NCBI RefSeq assembly: GCF_963169125.1
Contig: NC_084796.1
Location: 87,156,888 to 87,220,887, forward strand
Direction of reading: 5' to 3'
Origin: Humulus lupulus
Lineage: Eukaryota; Streptophyta; Magnoliopsida; Rosales; Cannabaceae
Length of the DNA stretch: 64,000 nucleotides
Part shown: positions 30,797-42,032 of the stretch, piece by piece
Position numbering within the stretch: position 1 is the stretch's first letter
Layout of the letters: each line of letters begins with the position of its first letter
The notes under the pieces: model-generated
The model's input: the letters and a program-made list of their open reading frames with translations, nothing else
Database searches by the model: none
Told to the model about the DNA's origin: nothing
Program-made: the position numbers and the translations under genes

Positions 30797-31963
30797 TCAT
30801 TGATAGTATTTCTTTAGGTGGATGGCATTCCAAGTCCGCGGGACCGCCCCTCCACCAAGTCGAGCTAACTTATAAGTTCCCTCTTTGACAACTTCGATGA
30901 CCTGGTATGGTCCTTCCCAGTTTGGTCCCAAAACCCCATCTTTGGGATCTTTCCCGGCTAGGAAAACTCTCCTTAAGACTAAATCGCCGACGCTAAAGGC
31001 ACGTCTTTTGACCTTAGTGTTGAAGTAGCGAGTGATCTTCTGTTGATAATGGGCGAGCTGGAGTTGTGAATCTTCTCGCCTTTCATCCACTAAGTCTAGG
31101 GAATGTCATAAGAGCTCGTGGTTCCTGTCTTGGTCATAGGACTGGACCCTATGTGACAGAACTTTAACCTCCACAGGGAGGACTGCTTCACTCCCAAAGG
31201 TTAGGGAGAAAGGCGTGTGACCCGTGGGAGTCCGATGTGAGGTCCGGTATGCCCACAGGACTTGGGGGAGCTGTTCTGGCCAGATCCCCTTTGCCTCATC
31301 TAGCCTCTTCTTGAGGTTCGCCTTCAGAGTTTTGTTGACAGCCTCGACCTGGCCGTTCGCCTGGGGATAGGCCACGGACGAGAAGCTTTTCACAATTCTG
31401 TGCCTTTCGCAAAATTCGATGAACAGATCGCTATCAAATTGAGTGCCGTTATCGGAGACGATTTTCTTAGGTAGGCCAAATCGACATATGATGTTCTTAA
31501 CCACGAAGTCTAACACCTTTTTCGATGTTATTTTTGCCAACGGCTCTGCTTCGGCCCACTTGGTGAAGTAGTCAATGGCTACTACGGCGTAACGGACCCC
31601 GCCCTTTCCCGTAGGCAGGGCGCCTACTAGATCTATCCCCCAAACGACAAATGGCCAGGGAGACAAAATCATTTTTAGCTCGACCGGAGGAGCTCGGGCA
31701 ACCGCAGCGAATCGCTGACACTTGTCGCACCTTTTTACATATGAGATTGAGTCTTTGGACAAAGTCGGCCAGTAATAACCTTGCCTGAGAACCTTTAAGG
31801 CCAGGCTTTGCCCCCCAGTGTGGTCTCCGCAGAATCCTTCATGAACTTCTTGCAGGATGGCCTTCACTTCACTTGGAAGAACGCACCGGAGGAGAGGTAG
31901 GGAATGCCCACGTCGGTACAACACCCCTTCGACTAGCGTATATCTCGGAGCTTGATAAAGGAC
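30797..31963 (-). pseudogene. pol: Element D integrase
   Basis: Minus-strand frame with zinc domain (HEGFCGDHTGGQSLALKVLR, CDKCQRF), core (WGIDLVGALPTGKGG, SDNGTQFDSDLF, QANGQVEAVNK) and C-terminal GPNWEGPYQ. It ends KYYQ at 30797. TGA at 31106-31108 separates the C-terminal 97 codons and is best explained as a former CGA. Otherwise the domain aligns fully with A and E. Confidence 0.92.
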
Positions 31964-32562
31964 TCACCGTACGTCATTGGGCCCTTCGGGTAACTTGCCC
32001 TCGACGAGATACTCAATAATGGGAGTCATCCAGGTCGTCCTGATGTCAATCATTTCAATTTCTGCCCGATCCCCGTCTATGCTAGGTTTCTCCAAGAACT
32101 CAACTGGCACCAACCCCAGGGTTTCTGTCTCCCCCGAGGCGGCGAGCTTGGCGAGAGCATCTGCGTTGGCGTTCTGCTCCAGAGGTATCTGTTCGATTGA
32201 CCCTCGCCCAAACGCAGACAGCTCGGACTTTACCTTTGCCAAATAGGCGGCCATCTTTGGTCCCCGCGCCTGATATTCGCCTAGAACCTGATTCACCACG
32301 AGCTGGGAATCGCTGAAGCACTGGACAGAGCTTGCCTTTAGCTCACCAGCTATCCTAAGTCCAGCCAATAAAGCCTCGTACTCTGCCTCGTAGTTAGACG
32401 CCTTGAACCCGAACCTTAGCGCCGAGTGGAATCTATGTCCCTCTGGGGATATCAGAATGATTCCGGCCCCGGAGCCGTTCTCGTTAGATGATCCATCAAC
32501 GAAGATCTTCCACGACGAGTGTGGGGAGGCGACCTGAGGTGAGTCTCCTGATGGAATCCCGT
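31964..32562 (-). pseudogene. pol: Element D second RNase H domain
   Basis: WKIFVDGSSNENGSGAG, NYEAEYEALLAGL and CFSDSQLVVNQVLGEYQARG carry the three acidic catalytic positions. A one-base frameshift near 32560 separates this part from the RT-linked RNase H. The TGA at 31964-31966 ends it just before the integrase zinc domain. Confidence 0.88.
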
Positions 32563-34692
32563 GCATTCCGCCACGAAGTCGGCCAAGGCCTGACTTTTTA
32601 TGGTAGTTCGGGGAGTATAGAAAATCTCGAACTGACTGAGTTCGACCGCCCACTTTAGCAAGCGTCCCGATGCTTCAGGCTTTTGCAAAACCTGCCTTAA
32701 AGGCTGATCGGTCATGACGTGTATAGAGTGGGACTGGAAGTATGGCCTGAGCTTTCGCGAGGCCGTGATTAGGCAGAAAGCCAGTTTTTCCATCATTGGA
32801 TATCTTGATTCAGCTCCGAGGAGTCTCTTGCTGATGTAATAGACCGGTTTCTGAGCCTGGTCCTCTTCTCGCACCAGAACGGCACTAGCTGCATCCTCAA
32901 TGACGGCCATGTAGAGGAAAAGAGGTTCTCCTACCTTGGGTTTTAATAGCACAGGCGGTTAAGCCAAATGCGCTTTTAGGTCGAGGAATGCGCTTTCGCA
33001 CTCTACTGTCCATTCGAATTTCTTGTTTCCCCGGAGCAGGTTGTAGAAGGGAAAACACTTATCGGTCGACTTGGAAATGAACCGGTTCAGTGCTGCCACT
33101 CTTCCTGTGAGGCCTTGGACATCTTTCCGCGACCTGGGGGAAGGAAGCTCGAGTAGTGACCTGATCTTGTCGGGGTTTGCCTCGATTCCTCGGGTATTGA
33201 CTATGAAACCCAAGAATTTCCCCGATGCGACACCGAAAGTGCATTTATGAGGATTGAGCCTCATGCCATATTCTCGCAGTATGTTAAAAAATTCTTCCAG
33301 GTCGGCAACGTGGTTGTCGGCAGTCTTTGACTTGACAAGCATGTCATCGACGTACACTTCCATGTTTTTTCCGATCTGGTCCGCGAACATTCTGTTTACT
33401 AACCTTTGGTAGGTCGCTCCGGCATTCTTCAGGCCAAACGGCATGACCTTATAGAAATAGACATTAGTCGGGGTCATGAAGCTGGTATGTTCCTGGTCTG
33501 CCGGATTCATCGCGATCTGATTGTAGCTTGAGTACGCATCCATGAAGGACATGAGCTCGTGCCCCGCCGTGGCATCCACCAATTGATCGATCCTTGGTAA
33601 TGGAAAGCAATCCTTGGGGCAGGCTTTATTCAGGTCGGAGAAGTCAATACAGGTCTGCCACTTCCCGTTGGGCTTTGGAACTAGCACGGGATTGGCGACC
33701 CAAATTGGAAATTTGGCTTCACGAATAAAGCCACATTTTTTGAGCCGGGCCACTTCTTCTTCGAGGGCTTCGGCTCGGGTTGTTCCCAGACGCCTCTGTT
33801 TTTTAGACTTGGCAGGAACGCTTTTATCCAGGTGGAGCGTGTGCATGATGATGCTCAGGTTGATTCCTATCATGTCCTCGTGCGACCATGCGAATACGTC
33901 TAGGTTCTTCTGCAGAAACGTAGTCAGCTCCGCCTTTCTTTTGTCGCAGAGGTTCTTTCCGAGCTTAACCATCCGTGATGGGTTTTGTTTATCGATGCTC
34001 ACCTCCTCGAGCTCCTCAATAGCTTGTAGCTCGGACCTGTCCTCGCCTACACGGGGGTCAATATCCTCACTTAGGGCGAGCTTTTCGTCTTTGGAAATCT
34101 GAGGTTTTTCAATCTCAGGAGCCGCCTTGGGTCCCTGAGATTCCTCTTCATCCTGAATGGCCATCGTCACCTGCCCGGGTTTAGATTTTCCCTTCATGGA
34201 AATGCTGTAGCGTTCCCTGGCAGCGAGCTGATTGCCCTTGATAGTACAGACCCCTGTTGAAGTAGGGAACTTCATGGCGAGGTGCCGGATGGAAGTGATA
34301 GCCTCGAAGGCTATGAGCATAGGTCGGCCCAAAATGGCATTGTAGGCAGCGGAGCAGTCAATGACCACGAATTCGAGTAGTTTGGACACTATTCGGGACT
34401 CCTCTCCTAGGGTGATCACCAGCTCGATTGTCCCTATCGCTGCTGATCCTTCTCCTGAAAAACCATATAGCATCATCGAGGTTGCCTTCAGCTCGGCAAC
34501 AGTCAGACCCATTTTTTCTAAGGTGGATCGGAACAGGAGGTTCACCGAGCTCCCATTGTCCACCAACACTCTCCTTACTTTCCGGTTGGCGAGCTGGACT
34601 GCTACGACCAAGGGATCGTTATGAGGGAATTGGACATGGCCTGCGTCTTCCTCCATGAAAGTTATCGGTTGTTTCTCTAATCGTTGCTGTTT
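32563..34692 (-). pseudogene. pol: Element D protease, reverse transcriptase and first RNase H
   Basis: The protease active site reads Asp-Asn-Gly (34552-34560), as in E, where A has Asp-Thr-Gly. RT follows with PKPNGKWQTCIDFSDLNKAC and YVDD at 33343-33354, then the RT-linked RNase H (YYISKRLLGAESRYPMMEKL). The frame is the same as gag upstream of TAA 34693-34695. A further TAA at 32959-32961 interrupts the RNase H region. With the Asn variant the protease may still be normal for this lineage, since E shares it. Confidence 0.92.
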
Positions 34693-37093
34693 TTATTGAC
34701 GTTGTTCCGGGGCGAACTCCGCTCCGTTGTGGGCCTTTAATTCATTCACATACCTCTTCTGGGCGCCCCTACTCGTGCCAGCCATGTGTGGTCCTCCAGA
34801 GATGGTGGATATCTCTCCCTCGACCACGGGGGGAAGGACGTCCTGATCTGCCCGACGCCCGGGCTGACTGGCTGGGACCTCCGGAACGGGTCGACTTGCC
34901 GGGACCCTGTTCCGCAAGTATTGCGCCAATGGACCTGCTCGGATGAGAGTCTCGATTTCATCTTTGAGGTGCCTGCAGTCGTCGGTATTGTGCCCGACGT
35001 CGTTATGAAAACGGCAGAATTTGGAAGCGTCTCTCTTTCCCTTAGGGTGCTTCAATGGCTCCGGCCTCTTCCAAGGGACCCGAGTAGCGTTAGCCAGGAA
35101 AATATTTTCCCTGGTCTGGGTGAGCTCAGCATAGGTTGTGAACACGGGCTTGAACTTATCCACAGACTTATTCTTCTTCTGGCCGTGCTGGTTTTTTTCA
35201 CCATGTCCTTTTCTTTTGCTACCACCGGGCTGGTTATTCTGTGCGACGTCGGGAGTCGCCACTACGATCTCCGTCCCCGTCCCAGCGGTCTTCTCGGGGA
35301 CCTGGCTGGTACCGGCGGCCGAAGCTTCAGCTTCTTCCAAGTTTATCCACTTTTGGGCTCTGTAAAGGAATTCGCTAACCGAGCTGACTCCCCTCCTTTG
35401 AATATCTTTCCACAGGTCTCCGCCGACTAGGATCCCGGTCCTCATGGCCATGAGTTTGGAGCTATCGTCAGCATCCCTTGCTCGAGCAGCGACATTTGCA
35501 AATCTGCTCAAGTAGGCTTTCAACGTCTCACCGGGCTGCTGCCTCACGTTAGCTAAAGAATCGGCCTGGACTCGAGCGGCCTGAGAGGCACGGAATGCCC
35601 TCTTGAAGTCCGCCGAGAAGGTCTTCCAGGAGCTGATTGACTGCCTTTTACTCTGCTTGAACCACTGCCTGGCAGGTCCAGTAAGGGTGGAGGGAAAGAT
35701 CAAGTAACGCAGCTCCGGGCCGATGTTATGGGCCATCATTAGGGTGGTGAACATCCCTAAGTGGTCAAATGGGTCTCCATCCCCATTGAACTTTGACAAG
35801 TGGGGCATGCGAAAGCCAGAAGGGTATGCCGTTGCTGCTATATTGGGGGCGAAGAGTTCCATCTCGTCCCTTGAATCATATTCGTCTTTTTCTTTTTCCG
35901 ATAGGAGCTTCTTCATCAGCTCCTCCATCTGAGTTAGGCGCTCTAGGGTTTTGTCCTGAGATCCTGGGTTATTTCGGGGCTGTTCAACAGCTCCGGACCC
36001 ATTGTACATATTAGGTGGGTTGTTGCCCCTCCTATCTTGAGATAGGTTATTTGGGACATTTCCACCGTTACGTACTTCGGATCGAACCCCCACTAAGTGG
36101 TCCTGGCTACCATCCCTAACTCGATCCTCTCTGTGAGAATTGAGGCGATCTCGAAGGTCGCCTCCCTGGGTAGTATAGTGACTTTGTGCTGAACTTAGTC
36201 GCTGGCGCAGGTCTCCTCCCGAGAGATCACTCCGTCCACTACCGGTCCAGTGACTCCTGCTGGACAGGCTCGGGGTGCGTCTTTGGCGGTTACGACCTGA
36301 TCCTTCCTCCGGCACCCTGCTGCGCCAGGAGGGTCCGGCTGACGGCGGGTCTCTCCTACTATTTCCATAGGTCGGGATGTCTCAGACGGGCTGAGGAGAC
36401 GGATATCTGATGGGAGAAGGAGGATGCCTGATCGGGGAGGCGATCCTAGTGCCGTCCGGACGGACTAAATTTGGTGGGGGCCTCTCGGCCCTGCCAGCTT
36501 GCTGGTCTCGCGCTGGGCGAGCTGTACGAGGAACTGGACGTTCTTCGGGGACGGGCTGACGTCTCTGGCCTTCCTCGGCCCTTCTTCGGGAATTTCCTCG
36601 ATCTCTTCTGGGCGTCCTCGAGGAAGGCTGAGAGCTAGGGGTTGACGTCCTAACCGAACAGCTGTACTGCTGCTGTCCGGTTCGAGGCATTTCCCTGAAG
36701 TTTGCCTCCTGATGGTGTGATGAAGGGGTGGAGTTGGCTGCAGGAAGTCTACCCGAACGGCTATGCCTGGACCGATTACTCCGGCGAGACTTAGGAGCCT
36801 CGCCTTGCCTCTCTCCAACGTTACCGTTGGTTGTGAGAGGGGGTAGTCGGCTCAGAATATCCTGGATTTGCTAACCAGCTGCTGCTAACTGGCTCCTCAG
36901 CTGAACATTCTCCATCTCCACCGCAGAATAATAACATGGATTCGGATTAGGCGGCCGGGGCGCTGAACTACTAGTGTCGTCTTGGCCCGCCGGCTGCTTT
37001 CCTGGCCTCTGCTGGACTTCAGGAGCTTGCTCATCAGGGATGGCAACCTGGTGGGCCTCCTGCCCATCATGATGTTGATCGAGTGGTCACCAT
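34693..37093 (-). pseudogene. gag: Element D gag
   Basis: ATG 37093 is the first ATG after the primer site, but a one-base shift near 37080 is needed to enter the main frame. N-terminal Pro/Ser/Arg-rich region, then an Arg/Asp/Gly-rich stretch and the gag capsid-like domain (FNGDGDPFDHLGMF, QPGETLKAYLSRF, about 35850-35300). A zinc knuckle, CRFHNDVGHNTDDC (CHHC), lies near 34985-35030. Stops at 36871 (TAG) and 36382 (TGA) are C-to-T type. It ends at TAA 34693. Gag would package the element RNA. Confidence 0.9.
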
Positions 37094-37126
37094 AGTTGGA
37101 TGTTTGCGGTAGTACTAATCGAACTT

Positions 37127-37145
37127 GCTCTCAATGAAAGCACCA
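37127..37145 (-). other. Primer binding site of element D
   Basis: TGGTGCTTTCATTGAGAGC on the minus strand, three bases from the LTR. Identical to the site in E and one base different from A. Confidence 0.85.
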
Positions 37146-37148
37146 AAC

Positions 37149-37882
37149 TATTGACGCGGTTCTTCGGCAACAGGTAATTAAGAGGAGAAGAGAAAGAGAT
37201 TAGCACTCAAGGTAGAACCGTCACAGATATGAAATCTTATATAATGAACTAGGTGACTCAAGACACGTTTTTAAGTGGTTCGAAGGTTAAAATCCTTCTA
37301 CTCCACTAGTCAATATTATTCATCCTCTCTGGGTATTTGGTTTACAAAGTATATAGTTCTTCAAAGACTATTTTTCCCAACCCCTATCAACTTCCAGGGT
37401 CTCCATATTTATAGGAGAAGGCACCTGGAAGTTGGTAGGGAGGTCATCCCGTGACCTTACCATTTTTCATATCAACTCTGTGGCATTCATGATTAATTCC
37501 TAAACCTGACACATAAGTGTGGTCTAATCAGCATGGAAGGAGATAATGGGCCGCACGGCCCAACCCATCCGTGGGTGTCTGACACGCACGTTCCTGCTGC
37601 GTGTCCGAGAAGTCAGGGGGATATCAGACACGTGATGTCAGATATATGCACGTTTATCTTGCGTGCGTTGACTTCATAAAGGCTCAGAGCTTCCTGGGCT
37701 CCTCGTGACACGAACAGCTCGTATTACGAGCTGTTCTCCTGGCGTGACCTTCTGATGCCCCCTCTCGAGCTGAGAAGATCCGTCCTAGAAATAGGATCTT
37801 CGTCCTGTGGGCACCTCGGACTAAACCTGATTAGTCCGAGGCTCGTCCTGCTAATCAGCCCGTGGGAAAATCAGGGCATACA
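37149..37882 (-). repeat. 5' LTR of element D
   Basis: Starts TATTGACGCGG (first G changed to A relative to the other LTR) and ends GGGCATACA. The minus-strand TATA (37406-37413) sits inside a bipartite stem: CAACTTCCAGG (37388-37398) pairs perfectly with 37424-37434, and TCTCC (37400-37404) with GGAGA (37414-37418). Confidence 0.95.
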
Positions 37883-38607
37883 ATACCAATACTCCAATGA
37901 GTACAACAGTAAAATTATCCAAAGATGAACATGGAGCAAAGGTAGATCCAACACTATATAGAAGTATGATTGGTAGTTTGCTTTATCTTACTGCTAGTCG
38001 TCTTGATATTTGTTTTAGTGTTAGTGTGTGTGCTCGTTATCAAGGAAATACCATGGATTCTCATATTACTGCTGTGAAAAGAATCATTCTCTATGTAAAT
38101 AGCACTCTTGATTTTGGGATTTGGTTTTCCAAGGATACCAATTTTAACTTGTTTAGTGATGTTGATTGGGCAGGTAATGTTGATGATTGAAAAAATGCTA
38201 GTGGAGGATTTTTCTATCTGGGAAACAATCTTGTTTCTTGGCACAGCATAAACCAAAACTCAATTTCTCTGTCAACTGCAGAAGCTGAGTACATTGTTGC
38301 GGGTAGATGTTGTACCCAACTACTATGGATGAAACAAATGATGGTAGAGTAGGGATTTGATTTGAAAACTTTAACCATTGTTTGTGACAACACTAGTGCT
38401 ATAAATATTTCAAAAAATATTGTTCAACACTCACGCACTAAGCACATAGATATCCGTCATCACTTTATTAGAGAGCTTGCGGAAAATAAAATTCTAGTCT
38501 TGGAATATGTTGAAACGTGCAAACAAATTGCAAATATCTTTACTAAAGCTCTTGAGTCGGTCTGTTTTAATTCTATAAGGAAATCCTTAGGGGTTTGTTC
38601 CATTTAA
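37883..38607 (+). pseudogene. pol: Element H RT end and RNase H
   Basis: Continuation of the H pol gene after D. KVDPTLYRSMIGSLLYLTAS and the copia RNase H motifs (FSDVDWAG, STAEAEYIVA, CDNTSAINIS, KHIDIRHHFIRE) are in order. ATACC 37883-37887 is the target duplication. Stops at 38188 (TGA) and 38350 (TAG) break the frame. It ends at TAA 38605-38607. Confidence 0.92.
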
Positions 38608-39944
38608 ATTTGTGTAGCATGTGTATCTTGATATTGTTGCCTTGATTGTATTGATCAAAAAGTCTTGTCTTGTTCTTGTTCTAGAAGAAGTTGTCAAACT
38701 CAAAAGAAATACATATTATTATGTTACTTGCTAATTTCTCTAGTTTATTTTTTCATACAAGTTTAGTTTAGGAAAATTAATTTACTCCTCCTACAAATAT
38801 TTGATTTTTTCAATCAATGTTATGTTCAAGCTACCATTGTTTGTTTAATAACAAAATATAAATAAAAAAGTGTTTCGAGCTACATTGGAAGAATAGAGCT
38901 ACCTGTCTCAATGTGTGAAAGCCATCTATGAGTAAGTTGATACTATGTAATTAGCAGTTATGTAGTGGACACGCTACCATTGAAAAGGGCTACCATTGAG
39001 GTAGTGTGATAGCGTCTCCATTGGTTACAATTCTCAGAAAAATTCTCTTTGAAAATTTTGGGCTATGTTCCCTGCTTTCACTTTCACACACAAATGCTTG
39101 ACACATTTTCAAATAAATAAAAACATGGTCTCAAACGTTATTACATACTGATTGAACTACTTAAAATATTTATCTGTGACTGAGTAAATTATTTTCCTGC
39201 ATAACTTTTATGATTTTAGTGCAATAGATAATTAGCTTGTTAATATAATATTTGTATTTTCTTACGATTTTGATTCTTTCATCAGGAACAAAAGCAAGCA
39301 GAATAGTTGATTCAATTGGTTGGAAAAATTAACAAGGTCTGTGGTTTATATATATATATATATAATAATACAAAAAAATGTTTTGACCATTTTAAGTGCT
39401 TCATTAAAAATATTGTATTTTTTTGTCTTGGTTTAATTTTATTTCATAAACTAGCATTTTCGCTCTGAGTATGACAAATGTCTTGTCCTTTTTTGTTGTC
39501 ATTTAAAAAAAATACTAAAAAAAGGAAAAATAAAAAAAAGAGGTCGAAAATTTAAAATAATAATAATAAAATTTTGCAAAATATATATAAAAAAAAAAAG
39601 GAAGGCTTCGGCTGGTAAGTTTTTTATGGTTATTTTGTTAATAATCTTTTGTTTTCCTTTTTAGGTTTTCTAATTGAGATAATCAGATTGTGTGGGATTT
39701 GGGAAATGAAAAAAAAATTCTTAATTGATAGTTACCTAATTTGTGTCCCTTTATTGCACATATTTAGTTTCATTTTCTTGATTTCTCATTTTAGGTAACT
39801 ACCCACTCGTTCTCTTTTTAAACCCCTAACCCACGATCACATCTATCATTCTCATTTTTTGTTTCATCTTCTTAGTTTCACCTTCTCTTCTCGTGTGCTT
39901 GTGCTTTCTCTAGTTCTTTGTTTTTTTGTTTTTGTTTTTTAGGA
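38608..39944 (+). other. Element H spacer between pol and the third ORF
   Basis: AT-rich, no gene. Contains a (TA)n run near 39347-39365. From 39918 there is a long T-rich tract ending TTTTTTAG just before the ATG at 39945, which resembles a splice acceptor and could mark how the third ORF is expressed. Confidence 0.55.
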
Positions 39945-41703
39945 ATGGCTAAAACCAAATCAGTTGGCTGTTCCAGGCGTCCTGCTCGTGCAAAACCCTC
40001 GGTCAAAGCCCCAATCGACCCTCCTGCTACTGCAAACCCTTCGGGAAAAATAAGGGGTCAAGCTCGGAAAAAAGTCCTTAACCTGAATGAGAAGCCATCT
40101 CATATCGCCTCTCTAATTGCTTCTGCTACTATGGGTCTGGGTGCTGATGACCCTCAAAAGACCTCCTCATCTGCGCACTCAAGTCCTAAGTCTTCATCTT
40201 CAAAGGAGGCTTCTGCATCTCGGTCTGCGGTTCTGGAGGCGCAAAACCCAGCACTAAAGTCTCCCTACAAGTATCCTCTCCACCTCTTTCTGCATCTAAA
40301 ACGATCTCTTCTCATCGATCTATCAGACGATCTAAACATGGTGTGGATGTCTCAACTCCCCTGGCTGCTCGTCTCAAACTAAATCCACTTTCTGTGTCAA
40401 CAACTGAATTTGAGGGTGGCGATAAGAGTGACTCAGGAGCTAAATCTGATCCTAGTGAGGGCTTGAATACAGAAACCCAACCTGAGGAAGAAGAGACTAG
40501 TGAGGGTGGCGATAAGAGTGACTCAGGAGCTAAATCTGATCCTAGTGAGGGCTTGAATACAGAAACCCAACCTGAGGAAGAAGAGACTCTTGGTGAAAGT
40601 GAGCCTTCAAAAGACCGAACTGTAGCTTCAGAACCTAAAGATGTGTCTCCAGGGCTCCCTAGTCTGGATAAGCATAAATCTACAAGCAAACGACTTCTAG
40701 AAATTCCTCCCTCTGCTCCTATCTCTAAAAAGGCCTGAAAGTCTGGTAAACTCGAAGATTTTTCTCCACATTTTCATTTTTTCAGCTTTAAAGACAATGA
40801 AAGGCACATGAGTCTTTATGCTTCTCAAAAATTCATTGTTGAGAAAATTTTTGATATTGATGCTCATAGGGTTTATGGGGTTCTAAAAAAATTTCGAGGG
40901 GTTGGATGAATACTATAAATGGCTTTACTGGTTATGTTGATAGGGTGGTCAAAGAATTATATGCTAATCTAAATGATGAATTTCTTGCCAAAAATTCTTG
41001 CATGTTTGGGAAAGTCTATGTTAAAGGTCATTGGTATTCTTTTATTGTTCAAGATATTGTTGCTGCACTCAGTCTTCCTGCAGATGTAGAGTCCACCGAG
41101 GTGCCATTTGACAAAGATGCGGTTTTGTACGAAATTATTGGACAAATTGTTACTTAGAATACTCATGATACTGTTCATATTGGCCATCTCACATATCAAC
41201 ATGCTGCACTAATGAGGCTTGCTCTTTCTAATTTGTTGCCATCTTCCAACATGGTTGCGGTCTCTCAAGAATTAGCCTTCTTGCTGTTTAAGCTCACAAC
41301 TGATACTCAAATTGATCTATCTGACTTGATTTTATATCAGATTGTGGCCTTGCGCAAGGGAAATTATAGGAAATTAAATTTTCTTTTTCCTAACTTGATA
41401 TATAAAGTGTTGTCTTCACAGAAGGAGCTAATCTTGGACACTGAATCTAAAGAGCCCTATGTGTCTGGAATGACTTTCAAACCCTCTGAGAAGTTTGAAT
41501 CTTCTAAGCATCCTAAAGGAATATTTTTGCGACCTGTGCGTGCTGATTCTCCTGCAGATTCAGAATCACCGTCTGTAGCTCCAGCTTTTCAATCTGTTCT
41601 GACAGAAATTGCCAGGGTTACCACTCGTTTGGGTAAATTGGAGGAAGGTCAAGCTTCCATTCTTCAACACCTCAGTTCAATTCAGAAGTTTCTTACTGCA
41701 TGA
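39945..41703 (+). pseudogene. Element H third ORF (SIRE env-like position)
   Basis: MAKTKSVGCSRRPARAKPS starts a basic, Ser/Pro-rich N-terminus. A frameshift near 40300 leads into an acidic Ser/Glu region with a duplicated 30-residue block (40411-40590). After TGA at 40736 and a frameshift near 40900 comes a folded-looking domain (YANLNDEF, VYVKGHWYSF, LTYQHAALMRLALSNLLPSS, LYQIVALRKG), which resembles the 'putative plant transposon protein' domain found in many plant elements. The C-terminus, TRLGKLEEGQASILQHLSS, is probably coiled coil. TAG at 41155. I see no clear signal peptide or membrane anchor, so calling it an envelope protein is not supported by sequence; only its position matches SIRE env-like ORFs. 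Confidence 0.75.
40411..40590 (+). repeat. Near-perfect 90-bp tandem duplication inside the third ORF
   Basis: 40411-40500 and 40501-40590 agree at 88 of 90 positions. The unit is in frame and encodes EGGDKSDSGAKSDPSEGLNT plus an acidic tail, so each copy adds 30 residues. Confidence 0.95.
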
Positions 41704-42032
41704 TTAGTATTTCTGTCTTGTTGAACCTTGTGTTTTTATTTGGTCTTGTCTTTTATTTTTTTGTTTTTCATTGGCCTATTGATAGACAAAAATGGGGAGT
41801 AGTGTTTATTTTTGTTGTTAGTTCCAACTCTAGACCCTATTTTCAGGGGGAGTTGTTGTGTTAAACTTTTTTCTTTAAAAGTTAACAAGTTTGTTTGTTT
41901 TATGTGTTAGTAACTCTTATGCGTATGGGGAGTATTGTATACTCTCATTATTTCTAACATTTCTTAATTGCATATTCTTCTTGGGTATTTAAATCTAAAA
42001 TATTTTGTCAATCAAAGTGCAAAGGGGGAGAT
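41704..42032 (+). other. Element H 3' untranslated region and polypurine tract
   Basis: T-rich, with GGGGAGT and GGGGGAG motifs. AAAGGGGGAGA at 42021-42031 directly before the LTR is the plus-strand primer. No gene. Confidence 0.7.

Larger units (their letters stand above)
25368..37882 (-). mobile_element. Element D: complete Tat-lineage Ty3/gypsy LTR retrotransposon
   Basis: 12,515 bp on the minus strand, with 734-bp LTRs that differ at about 9 positions by eye (about 1.2%), the most similar pair in the window and so probably the youngest insertion. It has a perfect ATACC duplication, primer site at 37127-37145, gag-pol from about 37093 to 30797, a seven-copy tandem array after pol, and a plus-strand spliced antisense gene (27086-29697). 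It is inserted in the RT of element H. Its LTRs and spacer are unlike those of A/F and B/E, so it is a third family. Confidence 0.96.

Noticed and set aside
32563..34656. Plus-strand open frames across element D pol (for example 33614-34102)
   Set aside because: They are antisense shadows of well-recognised RT and protease coding sequence and have no motifs of their own.
39945..41703. Envelope glycoprotein gene in the SIRE-like element
   Set aside because: No signal peptide, membrane anchor or cleavage site can be seen. Only the position matches the env-like ORFs described for this lineage.
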